The notes: generated from the letters alone by a model not told the origin. Positions 8,301 through 16,573 are shown, counted from the first letter of the stretch. The stretch: DNA of 58,198 nt from Myxococcales bacterium (GCA_004193285.1 SECP01000054.1:1-58198); one strand, 5' to 3'. Numbers and translations: made by a program.

Positions 8301-8732
8301 CCGCGCGCAGCGCGTCTCGCCCCGGCGAAGCCGCCCCCGAGCGAAGCTCGTCCACCGCCGAAGCTCGCCCCGGAGCGAAGCTCGCCCCCCGAGCGAAGCT
8401 CGCGCCCCGAGCGAAGCTCGCCCCCGCCGAAGGCGGTTCACGCCCCCGGCGAAGCCGCCCCCGAGCGAAGCTCGTCCACCGGCGAAGCCGGCCCTCCGCC
8501 GAAGGCGGTTCACGTCCCCCGGCGCAGCCGGTCCCGCGCCGCAAGCGCGCCCCCGGGCGAAGCCCGTCCTCGCCGAAGGCGTCCCCGCGCAGCGCCCCCG
8601 GGCGAAGCCCGTTCACGCTCTCGCCCGCCCCGCGCCGTCACGACAACGCACGTAAACGTATAGAGCCGACACGGTTGCACCTGATGCCGACACGGAACCC
8701 TTGCGCCAGTCGCGCCGCGTCTCAGCGGCCCC
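8301..8732 (+). repeat. GNA mini-hairpin array plus tail element, copy 2
   Basis: The run from about 8301 to 8625 holds some 16-18 back-to-back palindromes with three-base loops: CGAGC-GAA-GCTCG, CGCC-GAA-GGCG, CCGGC-GAA-GCCGG, CGGGC-GAA-GCCCG, CCGGC-GCA-GCCGG and CGCGC-GCA-GCGCG. They are separated by pyrimidine-rich linkers such as CCCC, GTCCAC and GTTCAC. Stems differ between units but remain complementary. Nearly every loop is GNA closed by a C-G pair. The tail (8641-8732) ends with CCGCGTCTCAGCGGCCCC, which can form a GCCGC/GCGGC stem. The tail ends 36 bp from the 3' end of the AraC gene. Confidence 0.9.
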
Positions 8733-8767
8733 ACAACCTCAAAGATCCGCGCTCAGCGCCGTGAATC

Positions 8768-9532
8768 TCACCCCGTGTGTGCGCGTGCGTAGGCTCCGGG
8801 TGTGGTTCCGACGTGTCTCCTGAAGTGCCTGTTCAACTGGCTCTGGTCGTAGAGGCCGACTCTGGGCGCGACCTCGCTGGGCTTGATGCCGGCGGCGAGG
8901 AGCTGCTTGGCGCGCATGATGCGGAGCCGCGTGAGGTAGGCGTGGGGCGGCAAGCCGACTTCCGCCCGGAAGGCGCGGCAGAGGTGGAACTTGTCGATGC
9001 CGGCGTGGTCGGCGAGCGCGTCCAGCGTGACCTCGGCGTCGAGTCGGTCGCGCAGGTGCTCGATCGCGCGGCGCACGGCGCGGGTTTGCTGGCACCTGGC
9101 GCCCTGGATGGCGGCGAAGGCCAGGGTGGCCTCGGTGACCGCGACCTCCAGCGCGAGCCGGCCCGCGCCGGCCTGCACCGCGTCGTGCAAGCGGTGGAAC
9201 GCCGCGCCGCGCGGATCGCCCGCCTCGAGGTGCGAATGGACGCGGACGTTGTCGTTGACGCTGTCCACCGCGCTCGGCGAGAAGACGACGATCTGATAAG
9301 TGGCGGCGCCGTCTCGCGCGAGGTCCCGCACGACGTCCCCGGGGGCCTGGATGCGGAGCGAGCCGGGCGCGCTCGACCACACCTTGCCGCGGGTCAAAAA
9401 CGAGGAGCGCCCCGCCTCGACGCGGGTGATCGTGTACGCCTCCTTCATCCCGACGTAGAGCTCGTCGCTCGACCAGCGCAGCGCGCGCAGGCCGGGAACG
9501 GACACGGGGAGGAGGTGCTTGCGAGCCGGCAC
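8768..9532 (-). CDS. AraC-family transcriptional regulator
   Basis: A two-domain regulator of 254 residues: an N-terminal cupin-like sensing domain (AraC-ligand-binding type, residues 15-130) and a C-terminal pair of helix-turn-helix motifs (about 150-250). Signature segments are TLDALADHAGIDKFHLCRAF and LRIMRAKQLLAAG, then VGLYDQSQLNRHFRR with the family ending TPGAYA. The gene is preceded by a 34-bp motif (9595-9628) also found upstream of the SDR gene at 11150. Members of this group often control a nearby oxidoreductase, so the SDR is the natural candidate target. Confidence 0.92.
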   Translation of the reverse strand: MPARKHLLPVSVPGLRALRWSSDELYVGMKEAYTITRVEAGRSSFLTRGKVWSSAPGSLRIQAPGDVVRDLARDGAATYQIVVFSPSAVDSVNDNVRVHSHLEAGDPRGAAFHRLHDAVQAGAGRLALEVAVTEATLAFAAIQGARCQQTRAVRRAIEHLRDRLDAEVTLDALADHAGIDKFHLCRAFRAEVGLPPHAYLTRLRIMRAKQLLAAGIKPSEVAPRVGLYDQSQLNRHFRRHVGTTPGAYARAHTG

Positions 9533-9594
9533 CTGACCATCTTACGCGCCGCGCGCGCGGGCGGCTTGGACATTCTTGGCGCCATCTGGATCGA

Positions 9595-9628
9595 TTCCCG
9601 CCAAGAATCGCCAGTGCGGCGCGGGCCT
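9595..9628 (+). promoter_or_regulatory. Candidate AraC operator, copy A (upstream of araC-type gene)
   Basis: This segment matches 11097-11130 at 30 of 34 bases, sharing GCCAAGAATCGCCA and then GGGCCT. It sits about 60 bp upstream of the regulator's start; the other copy sits 20 bp upstream of the SDR gene. Shared upstream motifs of a regulator and a dehydrogenase suggest binding by that regulator. The alternative is a by-product of the rearrangement that left an SDR relic at 9746. Confidence 0.45.
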
Positions 9629-9745
9629 CATGCGCCTTCGAGGCCGTTCGAAGCGATATGCAGGACGCCGACTACCGGCAGCTCCTTCGAGGCAGCAGTG
9701 ACGACGAAGCCGGCGCCACCGACGCACCCGACAGACCCTGGCAAA

Positions 9746-9788
9746 CTTCGCCCCGCGCGGCGTCCCGCGCGCCGACGAGCACCGTGAG
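9746..9788 (-). pseudogene. 43-bp inverted relic of the SDR gene
   Basis: The reverse complement of this segment equals 11234-11276 of the intact SDR gene at 41 of 43 bases. In the minus frame it reads LTVLVGARDAARGE, matching residues 29-42 of the SDR. Neither flank continues the match. It lies between the regulator and the P460-like lipoprotein and points the opposite way to the intact gene. Confidence 0.75.
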
Positions 9789-9805
9789 CGCGGGGGTGGT
9801 GTTTG

Positions 9806-10444
9806 CTAGTCGCCGTCGGGGTTGGGGGCGTCGGCAGCCTCGGCCTGCAGGTAGACGTAGTCGGACGAGCCCGTGACGGCGTGCTGGGCATCGGACCCAG
9901 CGCCCGCATGGCACCCCACACAAATCCTCTTTACGGCGCTATCGCTTCCGAGTCCGTCCGCGGCGACTCCGCTGCTTTCGGGGGGCGCGGCGCTGCCGAG
10001 CGTAACGCGCTCGTACCAGTACCAGTTGTCGCCGCCACTGCTCGCAGCCTTGACCTTGACGCTAACGGCGTAGCCCACGAGCGACGACGAATCGTCGTAG
10101 AGCTCCTTGACGGAGGCAGTGTCGACGGGGCGTTCATCATCCACGCTGCCCGTGAAGGTAGCCGCAAGGTCGTTCGAACAGACGCGGTTGTAGCCGTGGG
10201 GCGAGACTTTGATCTGCGGATGCTCGGCCTTCTCACAAGTCCAATTCTTGTAGTCGCCCTTCTTCAACCACTCTTCGACATCCGCGCCGTTCGTAGTCGG
10301 CGGGGTTTGAGCGTCTCCGGCCTTGCTCTTGGGTTCTTCTGCCGCCGGTGCGTCACTCGTCGACGAGCTGTCGTCGCCGCCGCAGCCGAGAGCAAGCACG
10401 CCGAGTGCACACATAACGCCTACGGTCCAAGAATTGTCGCGCAT
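9806..10444 (-). CDS. Cytochrome P460-like lipoprotein with one haem-binding motif
   Basis: The signal VGVMCALGVLALGC ends in a lipobox Cys. An acidic/Thr-rich linker follows to about residue 50, then a P460-like domain with KVSPHGYNRVCSNDL, ASVKELYDD and LVGYAVSVKVK, then CVGCH near residue 175 for covalent haem. The P460 family (PF16694) contains small periplasmic haem proteins linked to hydroxylamine or NO oxidation, but many members have unknown roles. The start has GAGG six bases upstream. It stands alone; its 5' side faces the hairpin element at 10588. Confidence 0.75.
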   Translation of the reverse strand: MRDNSWTVGVMCALGVLALGCGGDDSSSTSDAPAAEEPKSKAGDAQTPPTTNGADVEEWLKKGDYKNWTCEKAEHPQIKVSPHGYNRVCSNDLAATFTGSVDDERPVDTASVKELYDDSSSLVGYAVSVKVKAASSGGDNWYWYERVTLGSAAPPESSGVAADGLGSDSAVKRICVGCHAGAGSDAQHAVTGSSDYVYLQAEAADAPNPDGD

Positions 10445-10587
10445 GGAACACCTCTACGTTGAAAGAAAATCCGGCGGACGAAAACGTCCTCGTGCGCTTA
10501 GTCGAGGGACTCTCGCGGGGTTACAGCGCGATAGGCGTTTTGGTGAATTCGACGGTGAGGCCGAGCTCGAGGGCAACGCGCCTTCAT

Positions 10588-11005
10588 CGAGCGAAGCGCG
10601 AACGCGTCTCACCCCCGGCGTAGCCCCCCGAGCGAAGCTGGCCCTCGGCGAAGCCGCCCCGGCCGAAGGCCGCGCACCTTCCCGGCGCAGCCGCCCCCGA
10701 GCTAAGCTCGCCCCCGGCGCAGCCGGCCCTCCGCCGAAGGCGGTTCACGCCCCCCGGCGCAGCCGGCCCTCCGCCAAAGGCGGTTCACGTCCCCCGGCGC
10801 AGCCGGCCCTCGCCAAAGGCGCGCCCCCGGGCGAAGCCCGCCCTCGCCGAAGGCGTCCCCGCGCAGCGCCCCGGGCGAAGCCCGTTCACCCTCTCGCCCG
10901 CCCCGCGCCGTCGCGACAACGCGCGTAAACGTATGGAGCCGACACGGTTGCACCTGGCGTCGACACGGAACCCTTGCGCCATGCGTGCCGCGTCTCAGCG
11001 GCCCC
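10588..11005 (+). repeat. GNA mini-hairpin array plus tail element, copy 3
   Basis: Same architecture as the copy at 8301, with units CGGC-GTA-GCC, CGGC-GAA-GCCG, CGGCC-GAA-GGCCG, CCGGC-GCA-GCCGG, CGGGC-GAA-GCCCG and CGCC-GAA-GGCG. A few units have non-GNA loops on intact stems (CGCC-AAA-GGCG twice, CGAGC-TAA-GCTCG once). The linker GTTCAC recurs. The tail (10914-11005) carries CCGACACGGTTGCACCTGG and ends CCGCGTCTCAGCGGCCCC. It lies between divergent genes (P460-like and SDR), 145 bp before the SDR start. Confidence 0.9.
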
Positions 11006-11096
11006 AAAACCTCAAGGAGCATCTGCCGTGCCCCGTGAATCTGCAGCGAGCCTTGGCCCGGCAGGGGTCGATTCGCCGTAGACTCGTTCGCGGAAC

Positions 11097-11130
11097 TTCC
11101 TGCCAAGAATCGCCAAGGCGGGGCGGGCCT
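11097..11130 (+). promoter_or_regulatory. Candidate AraC operator, copy B (upstream of SDR gene)
   Basis: Matches 9595-9628 at 30 of 34 bases (core GCCAAGAATCGCCA). It ends 19 bp before the SDR start codon, so it would overlap the promoter or leader. With its counterpart upstream of the AraC-type gene it forms a plausible regulon of two genes. Confidence 0.45.
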
Positions 11131-11149
11131 GGCTGGCTAGGTGTAGGCC

Positions 11150-11863
11150 ATGCACCAAAACAAGGTCGCGCTGGTCACCGGCGCCAACAAGGGTATCGGT
11201 CTCGCCATCGCGCGCGCTCTCGCCGCGCGCGGGCTCACGGTGCTCGTCGGCGCGCGAGACACCGCGCGGGGCGAAGCCGCCGCCCAAGGCATCGCCGGAG
11301 ACGCTCGCGCCTGGGCGCTGGACGTCACGCGCGCCGACTCGATCGCAGCCGCCGCCAGCCGCATCCAGCGCGAGCTCGGGCGGCTGGATGTGCTCGTCAA
11401 CAACGCTGGGATCGCCACGTTCGGCACCGCGAGCACGACGCGCGTGGAGGACGTGCGCGCGGTGTTCGAGACCAACGTCTTCGGCGTGATCGCGGTCACA
11501 CAGGCCCTGCTGCCGCTCCTGCGCGCGGCGCCCGCCGGCCGCATCGTCAACCTCTCCACCCGCCTCGGCTCGCTCACCGCCATCACCGACCCTGCCTTCC
11601 CGATGCGCGGCATCGGCGGCGTCGCCTACGGTCCCTCGAAGAGCGCGCTCAACGCCATCACGGTGGCGTTCGCGCAGGAGCTCGCGGGGACGAACATCAA
11701 GGTGAACGCCGCCTGCCCGGGGCACACCGCGACCGATCTGAACGGGCACAGCGGGCACCGCACCGTGGACGAAGCTGCGACGGAGCCAGTGAGGCTCGCT
11801 TTGCTGGGGGACGACGGGGACACGGGGACTTTTTCTAACGAGGCTGGGACGATTCCTTGGTGA
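11150..11863 (+). CDS. Short-chain dehydrogenase/reductase (SDR)
   Basis: A classical SDR of 237 residues that reduces or oxidises a carbonyl/hydroxyl with NAD(P)H. Visible motifs are the cofactor loop T10-G-A-N-K-G-I-G17, N84-N-A-G87, S136 in NLSTRLGSL, and the catalytic Y160-x-x-x-K164. The C-terminus has the CPGHTATDLNG segment common in myxobacterial and streptomycete carbonyl-reductase-like SDRs. The Arg in GARD after the second strand hints at NADP(H). The gene is preceded by the shared operator-like motif and followed by a hairpin-array element. Substrate unknown. Confidence 0.92.
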   Translation: MHQNKVALVTGANKGIGLAIARALAARGLTVLVGARDTARGEAAAQGIAGDARAWALDVTRADSIAAAASRIQRELGRLDVLVNNAGIATFGTASTTRVEDVRAVFETNVFGVIAVTQALLPLLRAAPAGRIVNLSTRLGSLTAITDPAFPMRGIGGVAYGPSKSALNAITVAFAQELAGTNIKVNAACPGHTATDLNGHSGHRTVDEAATEPVRLALLGDDGDTGTFSNEAGTIPW

Positions 11864-11900
11864 GCTCGTGCACCGGCTGCGCCGGGATCGCGCGCCAGAC

Positions 11901-12299
11901 GCGCGTTCACCGAATCGGCCGAAGGCCGTTCACGTTTCCGCGCGCAGCGCGTTTCCGCCGAAGCCGCCCCCGAGCGAAGCTCGCCCTCCGGCGAAGCCGG
12001 TCACACGCCGAAGGCGTCCCCGGGCGAAGCCCGTCCCCGCCGAAGGCGCCTCCGCCGAAGGCGTCCCCGGGCGAAGCCCGCCCTCGCCGAAGGCGTCCCC
12101 GCCGAAGGCGCACCCGCCGAAGGCGTCCCCGGGCGAAGCCCGCCCTCGCCGAAGGCGCCCCCGCGCGAAGCGCGTTCACCCTCTCGCTCTCTCGCGTAGC
12201 GCCGTCACTAAGACTCACTCCAACGTATGAAGCCGGCACGGTTGCACCTGGTGCCGGCGCGGTACCCTTGCGCCAGGCGTGCTGCGTCTCAGCGGCCCC
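11901..12299 (+). repeat. GNA mini-hairpin array plus tail element, copy 4
   Basis: About fifteen units between 11917 and 12175, dominated by alternating CGCC-GAA-GGCG and CGGGC-GAA-GCCCG, with CGAGC-GAA-GCTCG, CCGGC-GAA-GCCGG and CGCGC-GCA-GCGCG at the left and CGCGC-GAA-GCGCG at the right. The tail (12221-12299) reads CACGGTTGCACCTGGTGCCG and ends GTCTCAGCGGCCCC. Its terminal stem keeps pairing through a G-T pair (GCTGC/GCGGC). It lies between the SDR stop and the RCC1 lipoprotein start, leaving only 66 bp for the latter's own promoter. Confidence 0.9.
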
Positions 12300-12365
12300 C
12301 GCGTCTTTAGCGGCTGGGTACGTCGAGTTTTCGGTTTTCCCGAGCACTCTGCTACAAGCGTGACG

Positions 12366-14084
12366 ATGTCGAGGTGGGCGGTGTTCGCGCTGTCGGGTGG
12401 CTTGCTCGTTGGCTGCGGCAGAAGCGGGCTGGACGGGCTCGAGCAGCTCGTCGAGCAGGGAGCCGACGGCAATGGTGGGAGTGGTGCGGCGGTCGGGGGC
12501 TCGGGTCAGGGCGGCTCGAAGGGAGGCGCTACAACAGGCGGCAGCTCCGTCGGCGCGGCCGCTGGGAGCGCGGCTGCCGGCGCCCCGGCGACGGGCGGCA
12601 GTCCTATGGGTGGAGCGCCGGGACGAGGCGGCGAGCCTGGCGACGGCGGAGCGGCAGAGGGCGGCAGCGCTGGCGAGGTCGGGTGCGAGGGGGACGCGTG
12701 CGACGGCTGCGCGACAGGAACCTATTCAACGAGCGGGTCGGGTGCGTGCGTGCCCTGGTCCAGCTGCAAGCGCGGACAATACGTGCTGCAGCAGCCAGGC
12801 GCGTCGCGCGATCGGCTTTGTGCTCCTTGCCCCGCTGGCAGCACGACGAAAGCCGACAACGAAGCGCAGTGCGCTCCGATCGCGGTGACCCAGGTCGCGT
12901 CCAGTTACTACCATTCTTGCGCTCGCTTCGACGACGGCAGTGCGAGGTGTTGGGGATTGTGGGGGGCTCTCGGTAACGGGGAGATCGTCAATGACGTGGG
13001 CGACGATGAGCTGCCGTCGGCCGTGGGCGCGGTCACCGTGAGCACGGACCCGGACGTGACGGTCGTGCAAGTGGCAACGGGGGTGTGGAGCAGCTGCGCG
13101 CTGCTGAGCAACCAGGACGTGAAGTGCTGGGGCGCGAACAATGCCGGCCAGTTGGGTCAGGGCACCGCAAGCGAGCTCCACGACCCTGCCGAGATCGCGT
13201 CGATCGCAGTCGGCAACGATGCTGATGACGCAATTGAGCAGCTGGTCAGCGGTCAGAATCACGTCTGCGTTCGCCTCGCCTCGGGCCGCGTGCGCTGCTG
13301 GGGCCTGAACCATCGGGGCCAGCTGGGGCAAGGGCGCGTCGACAACATCGGCGATGACGAGCTGCCTTCCTCGCTACCTGCCATCAGCGGCTCGTCCGAG
13401 CCCGGCGTGACGGTGACGCAGCTCTCCGCCGGCGCGTTTTATACTTGCGCCATCCTCTCGAATGCCACCATCAAGTGCTGGGGCGACAACGACTCGCAGC
13501 AGCTCGGCTATGGCAACACGACCGTCGTGGGTGACGACGAGCTGCCATCCACGCTGCCGGATGTGCGGGTGAGCAATGATTCGACGGTAGTACCCGTTCA
13601 GATTGTCACGGGCTACGCCCACACCTGCGTTCTGCTCTCGGACGCTTCGGTGAAATGCTGGGGCCGCGCTAGCGAAGACTACCCATCACCACCCAGCGTT
13701 CAGACTCCGGCTGACCTGCCTCCCCAGCTCATCGCGCCGAGTGGTACGCACGTCGTTTCGCTCGCAGCCGGCTACTTTCACACCTGCGCTCTCTTGTCCG
13801 ACCGCTCCGTCAAATGCTGGGGCAATGGCGGGTACGGGCAGCTCGGTTACGGCGAGCCGAAGCATCTGAATCTCGCCGAGGCGGGACTCGTCAGCGTGCT
13901 GGATAGTGACGAGGCTTGGGTCACCGAGCTCAGCGCCGGAGCCTTTCACACCTGCGCGCGACTGTCAGACGGTCACGCCAAGTGCTGGGGCTGGAACGTG
14001 CACGGCATCCTCGGCCAGGGCAGTATCGTCAACGTCGGCGACAACGAGCTGCCCTCCAGCATCGGCCCCATCTCCTTCTTTTGA
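12366..14084 (+). CDS. RCC1-repeat lipoprotein
   Basis: Secreted lipoprotein of 572 residues: signal MSRWAVFALSGGLLVGC with C17, a Gly/Ser/Ala-rich linker to about residue 100, and a short Cys-rich segment (CDGCATGTYSTSG then CAPCPAGSTTKAD). Seven RCC1-type blades follow, each with a Cys-x-x-L-S...K-C-W-G core such as TCALLSDRSVKCWG and often GDDELPS. RCC1 repeats build a beta-propeller; paired Cys in each blade suggest disulfides in an extracellular setting. Such proteins are abundant in Polyangiales but unassigned. The start at 12366 fits the signal; the open frame from 12279 runs into the repeat tail. Confidence 0.88.
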   Translation: MSRWAVFALSGGLLVGCGRSGLDGLEQLVEQGADGNGGSGAAVGGSGQGGSKGGATTGGSSVGAAAGSAAAGAPATGGSPMGGAPGRGGEPGDGGAAEGGSAGEVGCEGDACDGCATGTYSTSGSGACVPWSSCKRGQYVLQQPGASRDRLCAPCPAGSTTKADNEAQCAPIAVTQVASSYYHSCARFDDGSARCWGLWGALGNGEIVNDVGDDELPSAVGAVTVSTDPDVTVVQVATGVWSSCALLSNQDVKCWGANNAGQLGQGTASELHDPAEIASIAVGNDADDAIEQLVSGQNHVCVRLASGRVRCWGLNHRGQLGQGRVDNIGDDELPSSLPAISGSSEPGVTVTQLSAGAFYTCAILSNATIKCWGDNDSQQLGYGNTTVVGDDELPSTLPDVRVSNDSTVVPVQIVTGYAHTCVLLSDASVKCWGRASEDYPSPPSVQTPADLPPQLIAPSGTHVVSLAAGYFHTCALLSDRSVKCWGNGGYGQLGYGEPKHLNLAEAGLVSVLDSDEAWVTELSAGAFHTCARLSDGHAKCWGWNVHGILGQGSIVNVGDNELPSSIGPISFF

Positions 14085-14102
14085 CGGGCCACGCCCTGCG
14101 GC

Positions 14103-14645
14103 TCAGCGCGGCTTGTAGAGATGGAGAGCGGTGCCGCTGGCGAACACGGTGGTCGCCGTGACTTCGAGCTGTAGCGCCTTCGGGAGCTCCTTGAAAAGCG
14201 GCTTTCCGCCGCCGTAAGCCACCGGCTGAGTGATGATGGCATATTCGTTGATGAGCCCAGCTCGCGCCAACGACTGCACGAAGCCGGCGCCGCCCCAGGC
14301 AATGATCTCGCCGCCAGGCTGGCTTCGCAGGGCCGCAATCTCTTCTGCGAGCTCGCCACTGGCGATCGAGGCCCCTGACCACTTCGCTTCCTTGAGCGTT
14401 TTGGAAAATACCACTTTGGGGATGTCGTTCATCGGCGCGGCGTACTCGTCCTTGGAGGTAGGCCAGACCGTGACCATCTGTTCGTAGGTCACCCGCCCCA
14501 TGAGGTGTGTGCCGGCGCGGCGGATGCGCTCGAGCTTCCACCGCTTGAGCTCGGTCGGCTCGGGCAGCCCGCCGACCGCGAGCCCGTCAGGCGCCGAAAC
14601 GTAGCCATCAATCGAAGTCGTCATGATTAGAACCACGTCACGCAT
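14103..14645 (-). CDS. RibD C-terminal / dihydrofolate-reductase-like protein
   Basis: RibD_C-type protein of 180 residues (PF01872): MRDVVLIMTTSIDGYVSA at the start, GTHLMGRVTYEQMV, then EIIAWGGAGFVQSLARAGL and the closing GGGKPLFK segment, all standard for the family. These enzymes use NADPH; stand-alone members have unknown substrates. The start at 14645 has AAGGAG nine bases upstream and is preferred to the GTG at 14651. Convergent with the RCC1 gene with an 18-bp gap and no obvious terminator stem. Confidence 0.88.
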   Translation of the reverse strand: MRDVVLIMTTSIDGYVSAPDGLAVGGLPEPTELKRWKLERIRRAGTHLMGRVTYEQMVTVWPTSKDEYAAPMNDIPKVVFSKTLKEAKWSGASIASGELAEEIAALRSQPGGEIIAWGGAGFVQSLARAGLINEYAIITQPVAYGGGKPLFKELPKALQLEVTATTVFASGTALHLYKPR

Positions 14646-14651
14646 GCTCAC

Positions 14652-14967
14652 TTGCTCCTTGCCGGGCTAGGATCACGGTCTGTCATCGGACAGGTTGAAG
14701 TAGCTGTTCTCGCTATCCTGCCGAGCAACTTCTGTGCCCGCGCTAGGTGCGCCGTGCACGCGAGTCCTCAGGAGTGCTTTCCTCGTCCAGGGTTCGAACC
14801 TTTCGGATGGGGGGCCAACGAAGCCGTTCCGCAGCGGCACGAACAGCGCGCGCCGCCGCTTCAGCCCCGCGCGGCCGGGCGACGGGCGCGCGGCGACGCC
14901 GGACCGCCGAAGCGCGAGCGCTCGCGGGCTCCTCTGGATCGAGTTGCCCCGTGGTATGATCTGCGCC
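14652..14967. other. Intergenic, no gene seen
   Basis: 316 bp. A T-arm-like GGGTTCGAACC at about 14787 is not part of a tRNA (see rejected items). A 12-bp palindrome GCGAGCGCTCGC lies near 14919. It presumably contains the promoters of the divergent genes at 14645 and 14968. Confidence 0.4.
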
Positions 14968-15210
14968 GTGAGCGTCGAAGAAGAAAGAGCCGCCCGCTTG
15001 GCCCGAGCCGCCGTGCGACGCGCCACCATGACGATAGAGGTCGTCTCTTTGGGGGAGCGTAAACCGTCCCCCTACGCTCATTGCACTCCCGACGAACGCT
15101 TGGCAGCCGCCGTTCGCCTCATCGAGCACCATGAAGCGCTGCGGGGCGCTCGCGTTCCACTTCCCCGTGCGGCTTGGCCGGGCGAGAAGTTCGTGATCGG
15201 TGCGGAGTGA
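14968..15210 (+). CDS. Small conserved hypothetical, translationally coupled to nucleotidyltransferase
   Basis: Eighty residues from GTG at 14968 (an ATG at 14956 is an alternative; neither has a good ribosome site). The sequence is charged: SVEEERAARLARAAVRRATM, then SPYAHCTPDERLAAAVRLIE, ending in RAAWPGEKFVIGAE. I recognise no domain. Its stop overlaps the next start as GTGA, so the pair is coupled and probably functional together, in the manner of antidote-enzyme modules. Confidence 0.6.
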   Translation: MSVEEERAARLARAAVRRATMTIEVVSLGERKPSPYAHCTPDERLAAAVRLIEHHEALRGARVPLPRAAWPGEKFVIGAE

Positions 15211-15671
15211 CTAAGCTCCCTCAGGACTTCAGCGACTTGCTCATCGCGCTACTGGACGCCAAAGCGGAGTTTGTTCTCGTGGGTGGGTGGGCCGTCGTTC
15301 TCTATGGTCACGTCCGTTCAACGGACGACATGGACATCTTCGTGCGCGCTTCGCCAGAAAATTCCGAGCGTGTGTACGCCGCTCTCGAAGCGTTTGGCGC
15401 GCCACTTCGTACACACGGGGTGCATGCGCGCCATTTCGCGAACGAAGGTGACGCGTACCGCTTCGGCGTCGCTCCCTTGAAAGTCGAGATACTGACGAAG
15501 ATCAGCGGCGTGTCATTCGTCGAGGCTCTGCAAGGTTCCAGAACGTTCGAGCTGGACGGCTATCAGGTTCCGTACATCGGCAAAGCCGCACTCATTGCCA
15601 ACAAGAAGTCCGCCGCTCGCTACAAAGACTTAGCCGATGTCGAAGAGCTCGAGCGCCTGCCGGGCGACTAA
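15207..15671 (+). CDS. Nucleotidyltransferase-fold protein
   Basis: The product (154 aa) has the minimal nucleotidyltransferase pattern: FVLVGGWAVVLYGHVRSTDD then MDIFVRA, with G-G-W followed by D-D-x-D that would bind metal, and a third strand KVEILTKISG. The family is close to DUF6036/AbiEii-like proteins that can transfer nucleotides to RNA or protein. The GTG start overlaps the stop of the preceding small gene. The C-terminal LIANKKSAARYKDLADVEEL is a helix typical of the group. Possibly the toxic or modifying part of a two-gene module; this is inference. Confidence 0.78.
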   Translation: MTKLPQDFSDLLIALLDAKAEFVLVGGWAVVLYGHVRSTDDMDIFVRASPENSERVYAALEAFGAPLRTHGVHARHFANEGDAYRFGVAPLKVEILTKISGVSFVEALQGSRTFELDGYQVPYIGKAALIANKKSAARYKDLADVEELERLPGD

Positions 15672-15699
15672 GCCAAGCAAGCGCCGTCACGTCCTCCCG

Positions 15700-15912
15700 C
15701 GCCCAGGCCCCGGCCGAAGACGTACCCGCCGAAGGCATCGCCGCAGAGGGCGTGGCCGTGAGGGCGTACCCGCGAAGCACCCTCAGCCGAAGCTCTTTCA
15801 CGATATCGGGCGTGCAGCGCGACCCCGACGACGCGCGTCACGCCCAAAGCTCCGCGCTTGCACCTGGTGCGGCCCCAGAACCCTTGCGTAACGCCTGCCG
15901 TCTCAGCGACCC
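15700..15912 (+). repeat. Decayed hairpin array plus tail element, copy 5
   Basis: Shows scattered units (GCCGAAGAC, CGCCGAAGGC, CGCGAAGCAC, AGCCGAAGCTC) whose stems are no longer fully paired. A shortened tail follows: TTGCACCTGGTGC, AGAACCCTTGCG and CCGTCTCAGCGACCC at about 15853-15912. It is oriented like the other copies and ends five bases before the stop of the convergent beta-barrel gene. Confidence 0.75.
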
Positions 15913-15916
15913 GCCA

Positions 15917-16573
15917 TCAGAACGCTTCGTAGCCGATGTTGAACGTCGGCATGACGATGGTCTTCAACCCCTCCAGGCTGGTGAAGCGAAGGTCCATGCC
16001 GAGCATGAGGCCCTTGCGGCGTGCCTTGGTTTCACTGCGACTCATCAACGGATAGCCGCCGACACGCAGGAGCGGAGTGAGCCCCGCCGGGTTGTTGTAC
16101 ACGGTGTACCCCAGACCTGCCCCGACGAAGAATCGGTCCGCAAACGTAGCGTCCACGATGGCGGCCATACCGATGAGCCCGCCCGCCGCGAGCGCACCAC
16201 CACCGTTGACCGTGTAGTAGCCGAGCGTGGGCTGCGCGTACACGCCGAACATGTTGTTGATCTGAGCTCCGAAACGCAAATCCACCCCGTAGTACGTGCA
16301 CGAAACCTTGGCCGTCCCCACCTCACTCGCAGCCGTGAAGAACCCCATCCCGCCCGCGACGCCGAACCGGAACCGAGCCCCGTCCTCCACCGCGGTGCTC
16401 GCGCTGGCATCCGCCCCCGCCGCTGCCGGTACGGTGACTGGAGCAGCCGCTGGCTCCGCCGAAGTCGCTGCAGGATCCCCCGCCGCATCCGGCTCAGCTT
16501 CCTGCGCGTGCGCCAACGCAGACGTCGTGATCCCTACCGCCACCACCAAGCCCGCCGCCAAGAAATGACTCAT
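15917..16573 (-). CDS. Secreted outer-membrane beta-barrel-like protein
   Basis: The signal peptide MSHFLAAGLVVAVGITTSAL ends near AHAQ (residues 20-24). An Ala/Pro-rich linker to about residue 60 leads into a C-terminal region of alternating strands with aromatic turns (FRFGVAGGMGFFTA, YYGVDLRFGAQINNMFGVYA, FVGAGLGYTVYNN) ending IGYEAF. A terminal aromatic residue fits outer-membrane insertion. Role unknown. Alone; its 3' end touches a decayed repeat element. Confidence 0.75.
   Translation of the reverse strand: MSHFLAAGLVVAVGITTSALAHAQEAEPDAAGDPAATSAEPAAAPVTVPAAAGADASASTAVEDGARFRFGVAGGMGFFTAASEVGTAKVSCTYYGVDLRFGAQINNMFGVYAQPTLGYYTVNGGGALAAGGLIGMAAIVDATFADRFFVGAGLGYTVYNNPAGLTPLLRVGGYPLMSRSETKARRKGLMLGMDLRFTSLEGLKTIVMPTFNIGYEAF

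Noticed and set aside
8154..8655. Long open frames of RASFARG, GGEAKP-type repeats across the hairpin arrays on both strands (also at 10594-10928, 11857-12230, 16946-17300)
   Set aside because: All frames are open because the repeats lack T-rich stops; there is no codon-position bias, no start or ribosome site, and the signal is base pairing, not peptide conservation.
8301..12299. C(UUCG)G tetraloops on the opposite strand of CGCCGAAGGCG units
   Set aside because: In that register the next pair would be C-C; the pairing that works is the four-base stem with a three-base loop.
14780..14815. tRNA-like T-arm GGGTTCGAACC
   Set aside because: The five-base T-stem does not pair on either side, and no anticodon arm or acceptor stem is found upstream or on the other strand.
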